The notes: generated by a model not told the origin, from the letters alone. Shown: positions 42,492-51,648, counted from the first letter of the stretch. The stretch: 64,000 bases of DNA from Proteus vulgaris (GCF_023100685.1 NZ_CP090064.1:2542001-2606000); one strand, 5' to 3'. Numbers and translations are program-made.

Positions 42492-42569
42492 CCTTGACTT
42501 CCCTACGCTGGCATTATCCAGATCAGGTTATACGGGTTCATCTCAGCCATAAGGCGCCCCGAGCCAAAG
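42492..42569 (-). ncRNA. TPP riboswitch (THI element) upstream of thiD
   Basis: On the minus strand the aptamer has P1 CTTTGGCT/AGTCAAGG, the GGGGCGCC and CTGAGA blocks, AACCTGATCTGG, and the CAGCGTAGGGAAG end typical of thi boxes. It lies about 60 nt before the thiD start, so TPP binding probably hides the ribosome site (expression mechanism inferred). Confidence 0.95.
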
Positions 42570-42887
42570 CCTGTAAATTCAGGCGATAAGGAGTATCGCA
42601 TGCTCAAGATAAAGATGCTAGTTTGATAGCTAATCTCGATTTATTAACTCTCTATTTTTGAGGCTTGTTATTCAGTAATATAAATCAGCTCAGGTTGTAT
42701 ATAATAAATACTAAGCTGATGGCTTGTATTGTGGAAAACATAAATTTAAAGAATATATTTTAGTCATTCTTAAATAAGAAGAATAAAATAATTTATTTTA
42801 CTCGTTTTAACGACGTTGGATATATTATCTGCTAGATGAGGTATTTATAATGCATTTCTGGACAATTACACCATGCGGAGGGGCTAA

Positions 42888-43532
42888 ATGAAAAATGAAC
42901 CATCGCAACAGAATAATGGACAATCAATGCCTTATCTTATTCCTGATGCAGACTTTAATGAAAAGTTGAAACTACCAGCTAAAAATATTGAACATACACT
43001 TCAGTTTATTACCCAAGGTGTAAAAGATATTGATTTAGAAGGTTTTGACACACCAATTGGATACCGTTTAGTTAAATCATTACATAAAGATCAATACAGA
43101 CTTATCACCGCAGATAAAGAAAGTGAAACAGCCTACCTTGTTGAACTTAGATTTCGACAAGATATTGTTTATGGAAAAACAACGTGTACTCAAATAAAAG
43201 TTTGGCGATCCCGTATACCTAAACATCGTGATGCTATAAGAGAATTACCTCGTACTTTTTTCTGTAATCTTTTAAAAATTCATAATATTGTCGTTACTGA
43301 TGAAGAGCAAACTTCTGATGGTAAAGGCTTTTGGATTGATATGATTTTATGGGCTTTTAGCAGAGGCCATTATATTTATGCCTCAGATGGAACGGAGGAA
43401 GATAGACCATTACACTTAATTAACAGTATTGAAGATTTTTACAATAACTGGGATGCTTTCTGCTGGGATAAAGATCGCGATACGCATACCCATCGGCTAC
43501 TTATCATTAGCCAAGAAAAATTATCTCAATAA
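42888..43532 (+). CDS. Uncharacterised cytoplasmic protein
   Basis: 214 residues, soluble, with no signal peptide, membrane helix or motif that I recognise. It is charged and Tyr/Trp-rich in its second half (GKGFWIDMILWAFSRGHYIYASDG, split here only as a landmark around residues 147-168) and contains an R-F-R-Q-D stretch in an apparent beta-rich centre. GCGGAGGGGCTAA before the ATG is a strong ribosome site, so it is probably a real gene. It stands alone between the thiD riboswitch and pagP, flanked by AT-rich spacers, next to a decayed nuclease gene; the neighbourhood looks like an accessory hot spot. An effector or immunity role is possible, but nothing shows it. Confidence 0.6.
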   Translation: MKNEPSQQNNGQSMPYLIPDADFNEKLKLPAKNIEHTLQFITQGVKDIDLEGFDTPIGYRLVKSLHKDQYRLITADKESETAYLVELRFRQDIVYGKTTCTQIKVWRSRIPKHRDAIRELPRTFFCNLLKIHNIVVTDEEQTSDGKGFWIDMILWAFSRGHYIYASDGTEEDRPLHLINSIEDFYNNWDAFCWDKDRDTHTHRLLIISQEKLSQ

Positions 43533-44132
43533 TAAGTAATCTATCTCCTGATAACGCGTGAATAATGTTTATGCTTTAGGATAATCTGCACCAAAAAACT
43601 GATACCACACTAAATAAAACCCACACAACTTAAACGATTTATAAACCAACACAGAATTTTTCTTTTTTTTTATTTAACTCTTTTTATTCATTACTTTATC
43701 ATCCTGTCAAAAATAAATACCTTTTTTATAAGTTAATGTTATTAAAATTAAATTTTTACTAATATTTAAATTAAGTCATAAAAATAGATATTTGGTCAAT
43801 TTTTTATATTGGAAATAACTCATCTTAAATAAGATCTCTTTACCCTTATTTATCAACACCTTATTTTCAATCTAATAAAAAATTAATTTTAAATTAAAAA
43901 CAATACGTTACCATTAAAAGATAACAATATTGAATGTCTTAAATAAACACATTCACAAATACAACAAACTTGTTTATTTTCTTTATAACCGATTCATATC
44001 CCTTAAGATTTTAGTTAAGAAGTAAAGTTTCAGATACCTCTTATCTTAAATACTTGTCGATTAAATAACACTATTAGTAACGTTTATTTGTCATCACCAG
44101 AATCATAGCAATGCCGTACTCGGAGTTATATT
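43533..44132. other. AT-rich intergenic region upstream of pagP
   Basis: These 600 bp hold no coding frame. A TGTTTA-TTTTC-TTTATA pair at 43971-43987 weakly resembles a PhoP direct-repeat box (4 of 6 in the second half), of interest because pagP is PhoP-controlled in Salmonella and E. coli. Otherwise I see only the pagP promoter region. Confidence 0.35.
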
Positions 44133-44768
44133 ATGTTTTCAACCTATTTTCACCCTAGCGTTTTAGCAACCACGTTGTTTTCGCTTACGTTAACAACAAC
44201 TGCTTTCGCTTCTGAAAATAATTCCCCTCCACATCAGATTATTACTAGAGAAAAACAGCAAACTACCAATAATGTATCTCAATCTAATAACGAAGAGAGT
44301 TATTGGGGGAAATTTAAGCGTAATGTCAATCAAACTTGGGATAACGACCAATATAATTACTATTTACCAGTATGGACTTGGCATAACCGTTTTACTTACG
44401 ATAGAGAAAAAACTAATCGCTATAACGAAACGCCTTGGGGCTTTGGCATGGGGAAATATCGTTATGACAGTGATGGCGATTGGCACTCTCTTTATGCAAT
44501 GGCATTTATGGATTCAAATAACCGGGTGCAGCCCATTATGGGCTATGGTTTTGAGAAAATGTGGTATCCCGGCGATAAAGACGGGTTCCGTATGGGGGCA
44601 GGATTTACACTGAGCATTACTGCGCGCCATGAATATGACTATATTCCGATGCCTCTTCCTTTGCCGTTAGTGTCTGTCGGTTATGGGCATCTTTCACTAC
44701 AAGCAACCTATGTACCAGGTACTTATAACAACGGTAACGTGTTATTTGCTTGGTTACGTTGGCAGTGA
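44133..44768 (+). CDS. pagP: Lipid A palmitoyltransferase PagP
   Basis: 211 residues. An outer-membrane beta-barrel enzyme that moves palmitate from a phospholipid to lipid A, giving resistance to cationic peptides. A signal peptide (about 1-26, ending TTAFA) precedes a longer-than-usual polar linker, then the barrel begins near YYLPVWTWHNRF. The catalytic His (WHNRF) and the Asp-Ser pair (AFMDSNNR) are retained, and the C-terminus PGTYNNGNVLFAWLRW is the family end. The mature protein is some 25 residues longer than E. coli PagP because of the linker. ACTCGGAGTTATATT supplies the ribosome site. A possible PhoP box upstream is weak. Confidence 0.92.
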   Translation: MFSTYFHPSVLATTLFSLTLTTTAFASENNSPPHQIITREKQQTTNNVSQSNNEESYWGKFKRNVNQTWDNDQYNYYLPVWTWHNRFTYDREKTNRYNETPWGFGMGKYRYDSDGDWHSLYAMAFMDSNNRVQPIMGYGFEKMWYPGDKDGFRMGAGFTLSITARHEYDYIPMPLPLPLVSVGYGHLSLQATYVPGTYNNGNVLFAWLRWQ

Positions 44769-44832
44769 TCTATAAAAATACCAAAAGATATACTTAATAA
44801 TATTTTGATAATATCCTGAGTATATCTTTATT

Positions 44833-45421
44833 TTAATACTGGCCGTTATAGCGCCAAGCATGAGTCAAAGCGGTACTAAATTCTAATTGACTCACTCTTT
44901 CTAATGCTGTTGTGAGTAGTTCTTCCCACTCTTTTTCAGAAAACTCATCAAATAAGCTATACATCATATCTATTTCATTTTGTTCACTTTCAATACTTCT
45001 TCTACGACTATTAAACAAAACTGAGTCATCATTTAAATTAAAGACACGAATTGATTCTTCTGCTTTAACTAAATCTTTATCTTTTAGGTTATCTTTAGCT
45101 CGAACCTTGCCTGTTGTTAAAAATAGAAAAAATCATTTGGATTATCTTCATCTGGCTTGATTAAGCTTTCAACATCATAGCTACCAGCACCATTATCTTT
45201 ATATATTCCACACCTATTCCAACCACCTTTTTGGCTTGAATCACCGCAAGAACCGAAAAGATTACTCCATATAAAAGTAAGATTTGTATGAGAGTCACGT
45301 GTTCTAAAATGTTCAATATGCTTTCACTTTAAAGAACATTCACAGTAAGCACAAAAACCTTTTTGCATTACATCAAGTAATGCCCAAACACTCTCTTTAT
45401 TAATTGTTTAATTATCTGCAT
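44833..45421 (-). pseudogene. Broken HNH endonuclease gene, PtuB/TIGR02646-like
   Basis: Translating the minus strand across frames gives a recognisable HNH nuclease of the type found with Septu and retron systems: GFCAYCECSLK, then [10 protein letters not shown], then [10 protein letters not shown] and a Cys in WNRCGIYKD, then [13 protein letters not shown]. It ends with [10 protein letters not shown] and a helical C-terminus, and the family-like LNLND and FNSRRRS segments are present. It is disrupted by an in-frame TGA (45324-45326), a frameshift in a T run near 45120-45130, and a further frame change near the possible ATG (45421), which has AGGTG upstream. The N-terminus looks shortened. 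No PtuA ATPase or reverse transcriptase lies nearby. The intact 61-residue frame at its 3' end is only the tail. Confidence 0.7.
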
Positions 45422-45433
45422 AATTTCACCTGT

Positions 45434-45462
45434 AAGAAAACGGGAGTACGGATGTACTCCCG
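45434..45462 (-). terminator. Terminator downstream of the aromatic amino-acid permease gene
   Basis: CGGGAGTAC (45441-45449) and GTACTCCCG (45454-45462) form a perfect 9-bp stem with a 4-base loop. On the minus strand it is followed by TTTTCTT. It lies 160 bp after the permease stop. Confidence 0.75.
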
Positions 45463-45621
45463 AATTTTACTCTTTACTTTCGCAACCCTAAATGTGAGCA
45501 ATAAATTAGTGTCTGGCTAATCACCTGACAAGACATAATATGTCCTACGCTAAAGAGTCTATTAAGACTTATCGCACTATATATATTTCCACAACACACC
45601 AACTTACCATCAACTCAGTTT

Positions 45622-47004
45622 TTAAATATCTTGGCTTGCTTGAGCATTATCTGGTGTTTTCTTCATACGGGAAATCTTAAATCCAACCCACAAGAATGCA
45701 ATCCAGAATGGCATTAAAATCACCGAAATATTCACTTGTGGCATAAATAAGATAATCACTAAAATCATGCATAAGAAAGCAAGGCAGATATAGTTACCAT
45801 AAGGATACCAAAGCGCTTTAAAGAAAGGCTCTACACCCTCTTTGTTTTTTGCGGCTCTGAATTTTAAATTCGCCAAACAGATCATAATCCAGTTAAGCAC
45901 TAACGTAGTAACAACCAATGCCATTAATAGCTCTAATGCCTGATCAGGTAATAAGTAGTTAACTAAAATACCCAATGAAGTCGCAATTGCGGACAAGAGT
46001 AGTGATACAACCGGCACACCGCGTTTATTAATGCGAGAAAGTGCATGTGGCGCATTACCTTGTTTTGCCAAACCATAGAGCATACGACTATTAGAATAAA
46101 CACCGCTGTTATAAACAGATAATGCGGCTGTTAATACCACAGCGTTTAAAATATTTGCGATTAAGAAATTATCCAAATTATGGAAAATCAGGACAAATGG
46201 GCTTTCACCTTTTACTACTTGAGTCCAAGGATAAAGCGACAGTAGCACCAACAATGAGCCGATATAGAAAATTAAAATACGATAAACAACTTGGTTAGTC
46301 GCTTTCGGGATGCTGACTTTTGGATTTTCAGCTTCAGCCGCCGTGATCCCCACCAGCTCAAGCCCACCAAAAGAGAACATAACAATCGCCAATGCCGACA
46401 TAAAGCCCGTAAAGCCATGAGGGAAGAAACCTAACTCCCATAAATTACTTACAGAAGCTTGAGGTCCACCATTACCGCTTGCCAGCAAGTAGCTCCCAAA
46501 TAAAATCATCCCAACAATTGCTAATACTTTAATAATGGCAAACCAGAACTCGGTTTCACCATACATTTTAACGTTAATCAAATTGATTAAGTTGATTGCC
46601 ACAAAGAAGATAGCAACGGAAACCCAGACAGGGATATCAGGCAACCAATAGTTAATGTATTTTCCTGCTGCAGTTAATTCTGCCATACCAACAAGAATAA
46701 ACATCACCCAGTAATTCCAACCAGATAAGAAGCCGGCAAAAGGGCTCCAATATTTATTGGCAAAGTGACTAAACGAACCCGCAACTGGCTCTTCGGCAAC
46801 CATTTCGCCCAACTGGCGCATGATCATAAACGCAATAAAACCACCAATAGCATATCCTAGTATTACTGATGGGCCAGTCATATTAATGGTTTGCGCTATA
46901 CCAAGAAACAGACCAGCGCCGACAGCACCACCCAGCGCAATAAGCTGGATATGTCGATTTTTCAGACCGCGCTTAAGTTCTGTCTGTTGCGACTCTCTCG
47001 CCAT
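45622..47004 (-). CDS. Aromatic amino-acid permease, PheP/AroP type
   Basis: 460 residues with 12 transmembrane helices of the APC superfamily (AAT family). The N-terminus LKRGLKNRHIQLIALGGAVGAGLFLG is the family signature (residues 10-34). The central FSFGGLELVGITAAEA and SGVYSNSRMLYGLAKQGNAP segments read closer to E. coli PheP than AroP, as does WYPYGNYICLAFLCMIL. It would import phenylalanine and possibly tyrosine or tryptophan with protons. It is monocistronic; the ribosome site AAGAGGATGT lies just before the ATG. Confidence 0.88.
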   Translation of the reverse strand: MARESQQTELKRGLKNRHIQLIALGGAVGAGLFLGIAQTINMTGPSVILGYAIGGFIAFMIMRQLGEMVAEEPVAGSFSHFANKYWSPFAGFLSGWNYWVMFILVGMAELTAAGKYINYWLPDIPVWVSVAIFFVAINLINLINVKMYGETEFWFAIIKVLAIVGMILFGSYLLASGNGGPQASVSNLWELGFFPHGFTGFMSALAIVMFSFGGLELVGITAAEAENPKVSIPKATNQVVYRILIFYIGSLLVLLSLYPWTQVVKGESPFVLIFHNLDNFLIANILNAVVLTAALSVYNSGVYSNSRMLYGLAKQGNAPHALSRINKRGVPVVSLLLSAIATSLGILVNYLLPDQALELLMALVVTTLVLNWIMICLANLKFRAAKNKEGVEPFFKALWYPYGNYICLAFLCMILVIILFMPQVNISVILMPFWIAFLWVGFKISRMKKTPDNAQASQDI

Positions 47005-47152
47005 ACATCCTCTTCTCTTATTATTTTATCAACTTAACGTGTAAACTAATATTTACGATTTTGTTTATTTCAAGCCCCCATTAAAACACTAATCTGACTT
47101 GAATAACAAATACATTTTATGCTAGGCGAAAAATAATAAGAAAAGCGATTTT

Positions 47153-47308
47153 TTAGCTATGTTTGGAGGGGAATAATGTGGTAAACCGACAAAGACCTTG
47201 CTGAAAGTCTTCTCCGCGATCGCAAAAGTTATCTAAAGCCATAAGATAGAGACCTAAACTAATGGCTAATGCAATAATTAAACTAATAATTATTTTCTTT
47301 GCGTTCAA
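47153..47308 (-). CDS. mgrB: MgrB-like small membrane regulator of PhoQ
   Basis: A 51-residue frame. An N-terminal transmembrane helix (about 5-24) is followed by NFCDRGEDFQQGLC, which reproduces the MgrB pattern C-D-x7-G-x-C with the two cysteines 11 residues apart, and then a Pro near the end (LFP). In E. coli, MgrB inhibits the PhoQ kinase from the inner membrane, and its periplasmic disulfide is needed. TTG at 47308 has AAAGGA seven bases upstream; an in-frame ATG at 47329 gives 58 residues but lacks a ribosome site. It is too short for routine ORF calling. A TATAAT-like box lies upstream; no clear PhoP box was found. It is flanked by pheP-like and marA-like genes. Confidence 0.8.
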   Translation of the reverse strand: MNAKKIIISLIIALAISLGLYLMALDNFCDRGEDFQQGLCRFTTLFPSKHS

Positions 47309-47411
47309 TTTAAAATCCTTTAAATACATTTTGTTAGTATGATTAATAACATTATAAGCATTCGCTTAAATACGATAACAACACGGAGAGTTGTTGTTAT
47401 AAAATTCGCAA

Positions 47412-47576
47412 TCAATTATCTCTATGAGTGAATTTAGCATAACTTTCATAATGAAAGGTAAACGCTTCCTCGACAGAATTGAGATAATTTGCACTATTTT
47501 TCTCTAAACTGTCGGCAAAATGAACACTTTTTATTTTTATTACACATTTTGCCAATGATAAGAAATAGCTATCCAT
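47412..47576 (-). CDS. Possible small protein, unknown
   Basis: A 54-residue frame from ATG 47576 with plausible composition and codon use (NYLNSVEEAFTFHYESY near the end), but only a weak ribosome site (GAGAAA, about 10 bases away). The frame stays open to 47693 (93 residues), overlapping the start of the AraC-family gene; that extension looks less coding-like. It has no motif. It may be a chance frame. Confidence 0.3.
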   Translation of the reverse strand: MDSYFLSLAKCVIKIKSVHFADSLEKNSANYLNSVEEAFTFHYESYAKFTHRDN

Positions 47577-47668
47577 TAATATGGATTTCTCTGTCTGCCA
47601 CTTTTTGTATAAGATTAGGGAGTTAATTTTGATTTTTACCTTAACTTCATTGATAAAATGGAACTGTA

Positions 47669-48055
47669 ATGCCACAAGATAATCATCTCGCATTGGTTTG
47701 CGCGCTAAGTAAATGGATTGAGGAGCATTTAGGCCGTGTTATCCATCTTGAAGAGTTGGCGGCTTATTCTGGGTATTCTCTTTGGCACATGCAGAAAATC
47801 TTTAAAGAAGTCACAGGCACCTCTTTAGGAAAGTATATCCGTCAGCGTAGATTGGCTGGCGCTATTCATTTATTACGTACCAGTGAGCGCTCTATCTTTG
47901 ATATCGCCCTCGATTTTGGCTTTGGTTCACAGTCTCACTTTACCTACATGTTCCGTAAAGAGTATGGCATTACGCCTTTCGACTTTCGGCAAAATCAAGA
48001 GATCGTATTAGAAACCAAACAACCCTTACATTTACAATCACCTTGTTGTGATTAA
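47669..48055 (+). CDS. MarA/SoxS/Rob-like AraC-family regulator
   Basis: 128 residues consisting only of the AraC-type DNA-binding domain: helix-turn-helix 1 around ELAAYSGYSLWHMQKIFKEV (residues 28-47) and helix-turn-helix 2 around IALDFGFGSQSHFTYMFRKE. The GYSLWHMQ, GKYIRQRRL and SIFDIAL segments match the MarA-SoxS-Rob-RamA-PqrA group, which activates efflux and stress genes through marboxes. There is no effector domain, so activity is probably set by its level. Proteus is known to carry a MarA homologue called PqrA; this is a candidate, but that name is inference. The ribosome site GGAACTGTA is modest. Confidence 0.87.
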   Translation: MPQDNHLALVCALSKWIEEHLGRVIHLEELAAYSGYSLWHMQKIFKEVTGTSLGKYIRQRRLAGAIHLLRTSERSIFDIALDFGFGSQSHFTYMFRKEYGITPFDFRQNQEIVLETKQPLHLQSPCCD

Positions 48056-48182
48056 CTCTTCTATTTATGTGACATTATACAGATAGCCCTTAATGTCACA
48101 TAAATAATACTCAAGCTATGTGATGATAGACCGCTTCGCCCTTCCTTTATCATGATTGCTTTTATTTAATATGGGGATGCTA

Positions 48183-48989
48183 ATGAGTATTAAGCTTATC
48201 GCTATTGATTTAGATGGAACCTTACTCAACAAACAACACGAAATCACGCCCGAAGTACACAATGCGGTTCAACGAGCAAAAGACGCTGGTGTTAAGATTG
48301 TGCTAGCTTCAGGACGCTCTTTTAATGGCATCTCCCCTTATTTAAAGATACTCGGTCTTGATACTTCTGATTGTTACTGTATTAGCAATAATGGAAGCCA
48401 AATTCATCAAGCAGATAATGGTGAAGTCATTATTCAGGATTTACTCAATTTTGAAGACTACCTCTATTTTGAAAATCTCGCTCGTGAGATAGGTGTTCAT
48501 TTTCACGTCATTAGTGATAATAAAATTTACACTACTAATCGTCATATTAGCCATTTCACTTGCCAAGAAGCCTTCTTATCTTGGACACCTCTTTACTATC
48601 GCCCACTTAATGAAATGCAATCTGATATGTATTTTAGTAAATTTATGATTGTTGATGCGCCAGCTGTTTTAGATAACGCCATCCAATATTTACCTGCCAA
48701 TATTTACGAACAATATAGCATATTACGTAGTGCCCCTTATTTTATTGAAGTACTAAATACTAATGTCAATAAAGGAAGTGCGGTTCAAAAAGTCGCTGAG
48801 CATTTAAAAATTACTCCAGAAAAAATTATGTGCATCGGTGATCAAGGTAATGATTTAGCAATGCTGAAATATGCTGCTTTAGGTGTTGCAATGGGAAACG
48901 CTCCTGATGAAGTGAAAAAAGTCGCCAAATTCGTCACACTTTCTAATGAAGAGCACGGTGTTGCAGTCGCTATCAATAAATTTATTTAA
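48183..48989 (+). CDS. yidA: Sugar phosphatase YidA, HAD Cof-type
   Basis: 268 residues from ATG 48183 (E. coli YidA 270); the frame extends nine codons further upstream to 48156 without homology. HAD motif I is DLDGTLL (nucleophile Asp in IAIDLDGTLL), motif II is ASGR, motif III includes the Lys in NVNKGSAV, and motif IV is GDQGNDLAML. The Cof-type cap lies between motifs II and III. It dephosphorylates sugar phosphates in the cytoplasm. It is monocistronic with a hairpin after the stop. Confidence 0.92.
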   Translation: MSIKLIAIDLDGTLLNKQHEITPEVHNAVQRAKDAGVKIVLASGRSFNGISPYLKILGLDTSDCYCISNNGSQIHQADNGEVIIQDLLNFEDYLYFENLAREIGVHFHVISDNKIYTTNRHISHFTCQEAFLSWTPLYYRPLNEMQSDMYFSKFMIVDAPAVLDNAIQYLPANIYEQYSILRSAPYFIEVLNTNVNKGSAVQKVAEHLKITPEKIMCIGDQGNDLAMLKYAALGVAMGNAPDEVKKVAKFVTLSNEEHGVAVAINKFI

Positions 48990-49041
48990 ACACGATCTTT
49001 TTTGTGTTTTATCGTGAATGTCTACAAAATTATATAGCATT

Positions 49042-49074
49042 TGTGATCCTTAGCAGAGGATCACACTGCTTTTT
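49042..49074 (+). terminator. Probable terminator after yidA
   Basis: TGTGATCC and GGATCACA form an 8-bp stem with an 8-base loop, followed after CTGC by TTTTT. The T run starts five bases beyond the stem, so strength is uncertain. The sequence also resembles a CRP palindrome, but its spacing (8, not 6) is wrong. Confidence 0.5.
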
Positions 49075-49291
49075 GACCAAAAACATAGCCTTTTATTATT
49101 CTATAATTACTGTTAAATGAGCGTTAAATCTGCCTTTCTTCTTACATATCCTTCAGAATTTGTTACTATCAATTCACTTTTCGTTATTCAAACTGCATTT
49201 TTACAACATATTCAGCTATTAAATAGGCTAAGAGTAGAATAACAAATATAAATCATTAATATATTTTCTTCACAGACAGGTAGTTTTAGTT

Positions 49292-50638
49292 ATGCTTTCT
49301 ACAAAAGACATGCTCGTTCTTGGAATGATGGTTTTCGCACTCTTCCTCGGCGCTGGTAATATTATTTTCCCCCCAATGGCGGGTTTTCAATCAGGAAGCC
49401 TTTGGTTTAGCACATCCTTAGGTTTTCTTGTTACGGGTGTCTTACTTCCTTTTCTTACCTTAGTCATTGTTGCAATTCGAGGACGTGGTGAACGTCTCTC
49501 TGTTGATTTACCTTCATGGGTCGCTGTCATTTTCTGGGTTGCACTATATCTTATCGTAGGTTCTACTTTTGCGATGCCTCGTGTAACTAACACCGCTTAT
49601 GAAATGGGCTTCCTGCCATTAGGTCTTATCGAGAAAAATACCGCAACACACCTAACTTTCGCGCTTGTTTTCAATATTACAAGTATGTTCTTCATGCTAA
49701 AACAAGGCACGATGATCAGCGCTATTGGTAAATTTATGACTCCAGCACTGTTAGTCTTGCTGGTTGTTGTTGGCATTGCCGTTGTGGCTAAACCTATTTC
49801 TCCTATTGGAGAGCCTACAGGTCTTTATGCTGTTAATGGTTTCTTCTCTGGCTTTATAGACGGTTACCAAACCATGGATGTCCTTTCTGCTATGGCATTC
49901 GGTGGTATCGTTGCGCGTGCGTTGTATACCAAAGGAATTACTGAACCACGCCAAATCGGTTTTATTACCGTAAAAGCAGGACTCATTTCCGTTTTACTGT
50001 TAGCTGCGCTTTATCTATGCCTGTTCTATTTAGGTGCCACTAGCCATTCTGTTTCTGTTTTTGCAGATCCTGCACTTAATGCCACAAATGGTGGTCAAAT
50101 ATTCTCTCGTTATGTTGATGCCTTATTTGGCTCTGTTGGTACTTGGCTAATGGGAGGGATTGTTTTATTAGCAAGTATGACCACTCTAGTGGGTGTAACA
50201 AGTGCTGCAGCTGACTATTTCGCGACATTCCATCACCGTTTAGGCTATCGCTTCTGGGTTGTTGTCTTTACATTAATGACCACAATTGTATCAACGTTTG
50301 GCCTTGATACTTTATTACGTGTGACCATTCCTGCGTTATTGATGATTTATCCAACATCAGTCACATTGGTATTACTGCAATTTATTCGTAACAAATTAAA
50401 ATCACCGCGTTTTACCTATCGCTTTACTATTGCCATCATCGTATTAATGAGCCTTTTCGATACGTTGAAACAATTGAAATGGTTAAATGCTGATTTACTG
50501 CAATTATTTAGCTATATCCCGCTTTCTGATTATGGTCTAGGTTGGGTATTACCCGGTGCAATTGCATTCATAATTTCACTGTTTGTTAGCTTAAATCTTA
50601 AAGAAGAAAATCTTTCAGTAGAAAATACAGCAAAATAA
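49292..50638 (+). CDS. brnQ: Branched-chain amino-acid transporter BrnQ
   Basis: 448 residues (E. coli 439), LIVCS family, 12 transmembrane helices. The start of helix 1 (LVLGMMVFALFLGAGNIIFPP) is the family signature. It imports leucine, isoleucine and valine with Na+ or H+. The ATG follows ACAGGTAGTTTTAGTT. The 300-bp upstream gap shows only the yidA hairpin. A GC-rich terminator follows. Confidence 0.94.
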   Translation: MLSTKDMLVLGMMVFALFLGAGNIIFPPMAGFQSGSLWFSTSLGFLVTGVLLPFLTLVIVAIRGRGERLSVDLPSWVAVIFWVALYLIVGSTFAMPRVTNTAYEMGFLPLGLIEKNTATHLTFALVFNITSMFFMLKQGTMISAIGKFMTPALLVLLVVVGIAVVAKPISPIGEPTGLYAVNGFFSGFIDGYQTMDVLSAMAFGGIVARALYTKGITEPRQIGFITVKAGLISVLLLAALYLCLFYLGATSHSVSVFADPALNATNGGQIFSRYVDALFGSVGTWLMGGIVLLASMTTLVGVTSAAADYFATFHHRLGYRFWVVVFTLMTTIVSTFGLDTLLRVTIPALLMIYPTSVTLVLLQFIRNKLKSPRFTYRFTIAIIVLMSLFDTLKQLKWLNADLLQLFSYIPLSDYGLGWVLPGAIAFIISLFVSLNLKEENLSVENTAK

Positions 50639-50683
50639 TTAGTATATAGCTCGTAACTTGTAGCGCTGATTGTAAGTTCAAAA

Positions 50684-50725
50684 AAAAGCGTCTTCCAACT
50701 TCTATAGTGGAGACGCTTTTTGCTT
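50684..50725 (+). terminator. Terminator after brnQ
   Basis: AAAAGCGTCT (50684-50693) pairs with AGACGCTTTT (50711-50720), with additional inner pairing, and ends in TTTTTGC. Its near-symmetry may also serve the converging amiD. Confidence 0.8.
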
Positions 50726-50768
50726 TTTGATCCCTTGTGTTTTTACTGTCAATTCATCAAAGGAAACT

Positions 50769-51608
50769 TTAAGTTCGGTATTTCTCAATCAAAGCCCTTA
50801 AAATAGCTTCTGATTGAGCATCAGGGATCCCATTGGCTTTCGCTGATCTAAAATGCATTTGGAAAGCCTTAACGACTTTTTGTGCATCATTATCTAATAT
50901 GCCATCTGTTGGTGTTTGATAACCATATTGCTGTAATAGCTTTTGGAAGTTTGCAACATCAACTGGCTCAGAAGGATCTCTACCGGCTAAATAAGCTTGT
51001 ACTAACTGTTTATCAGGCCAAGCACCTATTCCTTGATTTGCTAATCTTTCCCAAGGAAATAAAGGACCCGGATCAACTTTTCTTAAAGGCGCAATATCAC
51101 TGTGGCCCAAAACGTTTTGAGGCTCGATATCATAGCGTTCAATAATATCTTTCATCACCATTGAAATAGTGACAATTTGATCTGCTGTATAAGAATACCA
51201 ATATCTAAATTTTCCATTATCACGGTAGCCCAGATTAACAATCTCAATACCAATAGAACAATGATTTAAGCTTGTCGCATCTCCCCATTGACTAACACCT
51301 GCATGCCAAGCAATTTGTCTTTCATCTACTAATGAAATAACAACAGGTTTTCCATCAATAGTTGAGGGATGTGTTGGTATAAGATAATGGCTACTAACTC
51401 GCCCAGCAGTGAGAATCTTCAATGAACGCTCATCATCTAGCGCGGTATAATGCATGACTAAATATTTAACACAGTCGTTAGCATCCTGCTTATTAGGGAT
51501 AACTTTAGCAATATAATCGCCTCGATCAATATACTCAGGTTGTTGAACGCAACTACTTAAGAGACTTACAGCAATAAGTAATCCAATGTAATACCGACTA
51601 GACTTCAT
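50769..51608 (-). CDS. amiD: N-acetylmuramoyl-L-alanine amidase AmiD, lipoprotein
   Basis: 279 residues from ATG 51608, which has AAGGATCAG upstream; a further in-frame ATG at 51635 lacks a ribosome site. A lipoprotein signal with lipobox LSSC (Cys20) is followed by Val, not Asp, so outer-membrane sorting is expected. The amidase_2 domain (about 50-200) has zinc ligands in VMHYTA, LGHSDIAP and KVDPGP, and a C-terminal peptidoglycan-binding domain spans about 205-275. It cleaves muropeptides and anhydro-muropeptides in the periplasm, contributing to wall turnover. Confidence 0.93.
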   Translation of the reverse strand: MKSSRYYIGLLIAVSLLSSCVQQPEYIDRGDYIAKVIPNKQDANDCVKYLVMHYTALDDERSLKILTAGRVSSHYLIPTHPSTIDGKPVVISLVDERQIAWHAGVSQWGDATSLNHCSIGIEIVNLGYRDNGKFRYWYSYTADQIVTISMVMKDIIERYDIEPQNVLGHSDIAPLRKVDPGPLFPWERLANQGIGAWPDKQLVQAYLAGRDPSEPVDVANFQKLLQQYGYQTPTDGILDNDAQKVVKAFQMHFRSAKANGIPDAQSEAILRALIEKYRT

Positions 51609-51648
51609 TTCTGATCCTTGAGTTAATGTTCCCAAAGTTAAATTGTAA

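Noticed and set aside
47577..47693. N-terminal extension of the small minus-strand frame before the AraC-family gene
   Set aside because: It overlaps the divergent start of the regulator and has no ribosome site.
49042..49065. CRP-like palindrome TGTGATCC/GGATCACA
   Set aside because: The half-sites are too far apart for CRP (spacer not 6) and the position after yidA with a nearby T run fits a terminator better.
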